From the NCBI GenBank assembly GCA_016081115.2, contig JABTTQ020002607.1:1-64000 (forward strand): 64,000 bases of DNA, written 5' to 3'. The stretch is from Rehmannia glutinosa. Its lineage: Eukaryota > Streptophyta > Magnoliopsida > Lamiales > Orobanchaceae. A program made the position numbers and the translations under genes. Shown piece by piece: positions 59,369-64,000 of the stretch. The notes under the pieces were generated by a model. The model was not told the DNA's origin, ran no database searches, and was given only the letters and a program-made list of their open reading frames with translations. How positions within the stretch are numbered: position 1 is the first letter of the stretch; each line of letters starts with the position of its first letter.

Positions 59369-60854
59369 TGGCTACTCCTTTATTTTTAGCTCAGCGCAAG
59401 TGTACGTTGTACGTTATAGAAAAGGGTACCAAAGTCGTATCCACGGAGACTAATAAATTTGTACACTAAGTATTGAACTAAGATAGTCTTATTTTTATTT
59501 AGACGATCGTAATTTGATGATTGTCGTTATGAGATTAAGACAATCTAGACTACTAAAACACAAGATTAAGATAATACAATTGATAGAAGTATCAAGATGA
59601 TGAGATGGATTCCCGAGTTAAGGTTTCGATTAATACCCCTCTTGTTGTCCGATTTAATCAAAGCCAAGTTATTATCAATATTCCTATAAGACGATCACAA
59701 AGATATTTTATCATCCCTCTCGAGATGCATATAAAACGTAGATTGAAATACTATGCTAAAGATCTCTACTCAACATGAAGTATTCAACTCCCAAAAGTTC
59801 AAAAGATCAATTGTCTTCACAAATATTTACCAACCTCTCGATTCATGAAAATATTTGTGTCTAGTACTCAAGATCTAATATTGAAACTCATCTCTCGAAT
59901 TATGAATAAATATATCAAACAAGTTAAATCATTGATCAAGTGATAAAACAAGAATAAGCTCCAAGTACTCAAATAGGCTTCAAGATAATAACTTCAACTA
60001 AGATTAAAACATTCAACAGAGTTCATTAATCTACTACCAAAACCCGGAAATCTCAAGAGTTTAGCTACACATGATTTCTAAACAACTCATAGACAAATTA
60101 TTCATAGCCATGACAACTAAAAATGAAAGATGAAAACTACAAGAGAAGCAAGAAAAACTTAGGAAGGTCGACAATCTCTCGATGTATCTCCATTTCTTGA
60201 GCTCCAATGCAACCCGATTGTCTCCTTGATATCTTCTTCCAAGAATAGACCTTTGTCTTGTGTGGTAGATCCCAAAAAATGTTAGAATATCCCCGGTGTG
60301 CGGCCCAAAAAGTGCTTATATACCTCCTCAAAAGTCTAGGGCATTTTCTTTGTCACAATCATCAGAAGATGCAATAGGGGACGCACGGGTCGTGCGTGGA
60401 CGCACGGGTTACCCGTGTGTCATACCATAGGCAAACTATACTTTTCACCAACAAAGGCACGGGTCAAATGCGTGGGGACGACGACGGGTTACCCGGCGCA
60501 TTGCCGTAGGAGACTTCCAAATCTTGATGGCGCACGGGTAGTGCGTGTACGCACGGGCTACCCGTGCGTATTGCCACCGTCAATCATCCCTTTTCGGTGG
60601 CGCACGGGTGGTGCTCGGGCGCGCGCCCTACCCGTGCATCTTCTATTTTGCCTCGTTTGTGGTATTTCTTCTTCGCAATGCTCGTATTTGTCGCAAAATT
60701 GCTCCAATTATTGTTAAATTCCTACAAAACGAGCAAAGCATAATATCTTTCCCACAAAGAACGAATATGAACAAATTCATATGAGTTTATGCACGTTTAA
60801 TCTCCATTTTAGCTATAAATACGCCCAAAATACAAGTAAAACTCACACCTATCA
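59369..60854 (-). repeat. 3' LTR of element F (about 1.49 kb)
   Basis: On the minus strand it starts TGATAGGTGTGAG after the tract TTTAAGTTTGGGGGATTT. The end near TGGCTACTCC is inferred. Length and internal layout match the LTR of element G. Confidence 0.6.
60381..60640. repeat. cluster of GCACGGGT/ACCCGTGC repeats in LTR F
   Basis: At least seven GCACGGGT or CGCACGGG units and facing ACCCGTGC units within 260 bases, several paired as palindromes (for example 60551-60577). GC-rich island in AT-rich DNA, in the same LTR position as the different palindromes of element G. Confidence 0.9.
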
Positions 60855-60856
60855 AA

Positions 60857-60874
60857 ATCCCCCAAACTTAAACT
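60857..60874 (-). promoter_or_regulatory. polypurine tract of element F
   Basis: The minus strand reads TTTAAGTTTGGGGGATTT, identical in form to 39401-39418. Confidence 0.75.
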
Positions 60875-62194
60875 GTTGACCGTCCCGATCAACAATTTTT
60901 TAGAACAAGATAAAACACAACAGGAGATAAGAATGATAGCGCACACAAAGAGACCAAAAAGAAATTCATATTGTTCATCATGAATGTCAAGCAACAAACC
61001 AATCAATCCTAAAATATCTACTCAAATGGCACGCACCAAACAAAACATGGTGAAATGCTCTCAATTACAACTCTCAAAGTTAAGTGTATACTCATCTCAC
61101 GAGGATACAGGACGTGTTTACGCTCAAATCACTTCAATGTCGCAAAATTACCATAGGCTTGCAATTCGTCTCATATCTCCGCCACTAGAATGTATGCAAT
61201 TTGTGAATCAAAAAGGACTTTCTCATTTGGTTGTAATGAAGGCTCTTTGGTTAGGGTAGGAAATTCTCGGATAAAGTGACTCAAACTCGAGCATATAGAC
61301 CGGTGAGCATATCAATCATCTAAATTATAATCCCATATGTTGCTCCAATCTTCCCTTATTTTTATCAACTTTACTTATCTCCATCTCCTTTCTTTCTTTT
61401 GAGAATCGCCTCAAATTACAATCCTTCGCCCCCAAGTTCGTTCGGATGAAAATTCACATTATAACACCATTTTTTCTTTTTTTTTCGATTCTTTTGTGAA
61501 TTTTCAACACTTCTTTTCAACTCCTTTTCTTCCTCTTTTTGTTCCAATTAGCCAAATATGCCCAATTATCCGTTTTTTCCAATTTCCACTCATTCATTCC
61601 CTTTACTTAACGCTGTACACTTGAGTTTAGGGTGACGGATATATCAAGTTCAAGGCTTAAATTTTGTGGTTATCAAAGAAATAGGCAATAGGCTCAACTT
61701 GGCTAACTAGGAATTCCAACATTTTTAGGTAAGCAAAAGGCTTGAAAGGCTAGCAAAGATGGCCTTTAATCACATTCACAATTCGCATACACATGTGGCA
61801 TTGACAGAGATACCCGAGCAAGTTCTTGAATTCTAACAACATGAATGATACACTCAAATCACAACAAGACTGCAAAAGATATAAGCAGTAAAGGCTCAAA
61901 AGCTCACAGGCTTGTAAATATGTAATTCAAAGCATCAAACCAAGTTTCCCATATCAACATGCTCATTATTATATATTCAAGGCTCAATAAACTCATACCC
62001 AACATCCAATCTCAACAATACAAATTTCCAATCAATCACACAAACAACAAGTTGCATCAAACCCGGTCAACTCACTCCCTAACATCTATAAAAGCATTAA
62101 ACGTGCTAAAGCCGTAAACGTGCTTCTAATGCAATGCAACCTAGAATGCTCTATATGCAATTATATGAAAACACACAAAAACACACAAAAATGC

Positions 62195-62241
<47 letters not shown>

Positions 62242-62649
62242 CCACACTTTTCATATATTAAAATACTACCTTTTCCCCCAAACTTGAATGAAATATGCCA
62301 CAATAGTGAAAAGTGGAGATATACCCGAATCACTCCGGAGGTGGCGGTGGAAAGTGGCCTTGTGAAATATGCCACATTTGTATCTGTTGGATTACTTGCC
62401 ACGTCTCCATCTCACTCCTCGGGGCCGCATATCTTTCCTCCCGAACCGCATACCTCTGTTCTTGGACCAAATATCGTTGTTCGAGCTCCAAGGACCTCCG
62501 ATCATAGTCCTCCCCGAATGCGAGAAAATCAGCCCGATCGCCTCAAATCCTCCCCTTGTTGCCTCAATTTTTCTCCTTGCCGACGCAAGTCCTCCCAAAT
62601 GCGTAAAGCATGTCGTGAAATTCATTGCCGTGTTAGAACTCGCCACCAT
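60875..62649 (-). other. untranslated internal region of element F
   Basis: No coding sequence recognised. Shared in part with element G. Contains the AT microsatellite below. A purine-poor stretch 62540-62640 may still belong to the end of the coding region. Confidence 0.5.
62199..62238. repeat. (AT)20 microsatellite
   Basis: Forty bases of uninterrupted AT, preceded by ACACACAAAA repeats. Confidence 0.95.
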
Positions 62650-63822
62650 GTGAAGTCCCGCACGATCCCCGCTATATGAGGGTTTGGAGTGATCTCATCC
62701 TCGTGAGGACTCGGAAATGTCATACCCAATTTGAGGGTGATGTTGTTCTATTCCTTTTTCCTATCTGTTTATCTCCTTTTCTTCTCGCCACCATGTCCTC
62801 GACATCCGGAAACCTTCAACTCGGCGTCTCTTCCTTGAATTGAGAGCATCCGTAACTCTGGTATGTGCATTAGAGTTAAGGAGAAAGTTGGTCGTGTTCG
62901 CAAGGTATCTACCGTGGTGTACCTCGGGTTGGGCAATGGGAATGCGGAGCCTTTCTTTTGTAGAAGAACTAACACACCATCTTCATTGGCAAGAAATTTC
63001 ATTTGGTGCAATGAACCCATATTGACCCGAGTCTTTGCCGGTATAGGCTCCAAGCCTCGAAAATCGACATTGAAGTGTCGGGCAATAGGGGTAATCGGCC
63101 CCCTATAGAAATTGCACCACCTCCCGCTTTTCTAAATGATCTACTTGCTCAATGAAGTATGCGGCTGTGTTGTAGGGTGTACTCGTTAGCATACACCATA
63201 GAAAATATAGCTCTCGACCGTCATTCCCCAACATTCTCTCTCGCAAAAACAGGTGACGTGACCCATGTATATACCGTAACACCGGATTCGGATCAAGAAG
63301 ATTTCGCAGATACATGCCTCGTATAGCATGGGCCTGTTTCTCGCATTTGGACTAGGAGGTGCCAAAATTCATATTGGTCGTAACGTAAACTGGTCGAAAG
63401 GTGCGTATGTGGGTACCTCAAATATGACATTCAATTCGCTTTGTGGATAATTGTCGCTCCACATTCCCCAACCGAAAAGTGACCCAATGATCTCTCCACC
63501 TATGTTTTTAATCATCTTGATCGTGCTCAAAATTTCGAGCGTGAGTTTCTTGTAACTAGGCCATTTTCTTCGCATAAAATTTGTCCAACCGACCCTTTCG
63601 AATAACCGCCAAACATCCTCGTGTATCCCAAGAAGTTGGGTACAATCATCATCGGCGTATTTTGATAGAGCCATCGTTCAACGACTAGTTTATTCCATCG
63701 CTCTAGAGCATCCGCATTTGTTAGTACAACTCCAAAAGCCGCCGGCTATCGGGTTGTACTTCTTGTGGTGGTTCCACCCGAGGACGTATTCGCCTTCCTT
63801 GAAAGTTTTGTCTATTCGTCAT
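62650..63822 (-). pseudogene. ATHILA-ORF1-type protein of element F
   Basis: A start codon on the minus strand at 63822 reads MTNRQNFQGRRIRPRVEPPQ; after shifts the frame gives LGIHEDVWRLFERVGWTNF and SYKKLTLEILSTI (about 63630-63540), then SELNVIFEVPTY, NPVLRYIHGSRHLFLRERM and ELYFLWCMLTSTPYNTAAYF (63290-63150). This order (a W-x-x-F helix, LTLEFLS, the LN-x-x-F-G-x-P type motif, N-P-x-LRYIH, and an LFFLW helix) is the ATHILA ORF-1 family. The function of the family is uncertain. At least four shifts, so not functional. Confidence 0.7.
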
Positions 63823-63858
63823 TGCTTTGTGGGGTACGGAATAACATGTATTAGCAAC

Positions 63859-64000
63859 TAGGGGTGTGCACGGTTCGGGACGGTTCGAGATTCATAAATC
63901 TCCGTAAATCCCCCAAGTTCAGATTTTAAAAATCAATCTCCAAAACCGAACCGTAGAGAAAAAATCTCAACCGCATCGAAAATTCGCACGGTTCGCACTG
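63859..64000 (+). mobile_element. end of a probable hAT element
   Basis: TAGGGGTGTGCACGGTTCGG is the common plant hAT terminal sequence. It is followed by several GGTTCG and CGAACCG units facing both ways, typical of subterminal repeats. The other end lies beyond the window. It sits immediately upstream of the element F coding region. Confidence 0.5.

Larger units (their letters stand above)
59369..63858 (-). mobile_element. Athila-like Ty3/gypsy element F, 3' part
   Basis: In minus-strand order: an ATHILA-ORF1-type coding region (63822-62650), about 1.8 kb of untranslated internal DNA, a purine tract and a 1.49-kb LTR. The internal DNA at 61080-61300 and 61800-61860 is alignable with 39600-39850 and 40400-40440 of element G, so both belong to one family. 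Gag-pol lies beyond the right edge or is lost. Confidence 0.75.

Noticed and set aside
60415..60784. Open frames across the GC-rich repeats of LTR F
   Set aside because: Composition follows the palindromic repeats; no family features. The same applies to frames at 38813-39269 in LTR G.
1..64000. Integrated plant pararetrovirus
   Set aside because: All reverse transcriptase motifs found belong to copia or LINE types; no movement-protein or coat-protein motifs of that group were seen.

Overview
This window is nuclear DNA of a flowering plant. Dicot-like base composition and the style of the one host gene suggest a eudicot, but no species can be named. Almost everything is transposable elements, many nested inside one another. 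I see no bacterial or organellar DNA, no tRNA or rRNA genes, and one recognisable full-length host gene.

Left third (1-25060): a nest of Ty1/copia retrotransposons. A small copia element (here C) has its integrase split at about 5511/5626 and resumes at 19579, ending in its own 327-bp LTR at 22202. Two younger insertions split it. A minus-strand element (D) lies at 4484-5511. A complete 13.95-kb Sirevirus-like element lies at 5626-19578, with 1.55-kb LTRs, the 5-bp target duplication CCATG, a tRNA-Met primer site, broken gag and pol, and a very large extra coding region between RNase H and the 3' LTR. Another member of this family enters from the left edge (1-4483), inserted in D, and has lost about 2.5 kb of the extra region. 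A third, internally inverted piece of the family lies at 22203-25060.

Middle (25060-37860): AT-rich DNA, then a 240-bp inverted repeat pair (26554-26793 and 36289-36526). It encloses two LINE elements, remnants of a Mutator-like transposase and a fragment resembling a plant glutaredoxin. One LINE (B) has its 5' piece inverted, as in twin priming; the other (A) is inserted at that inversion joint with its own target duplication. A non-autonomous CACTA element lies at 36830-37693.

Right-middle (37865-51870): the 3' end of an Athila-like Ty3/gypsy element (minus strand), a second CACTA element split by a 4.07-kb solo LTR, and an almost full-length LINE (C) with ORF1, ORF2, poly(A) and a target duplication.

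Right (51870-64000): a CYP71-type cytochrome P450 gene (two exons, 53085-54711) that is complete except for one missing base in the haem-binding loop; a 27-bp minisatellite; a decayed minus-strand copia element; a second Athila-like element with an ATHILA-ORF1-type coding region; and the end of a probable hAT element at the right edge.

The transposons act as self-contained units. The P450 is the only candidate for host metabolism, and whether it works depends on whether the single-base gap is real.
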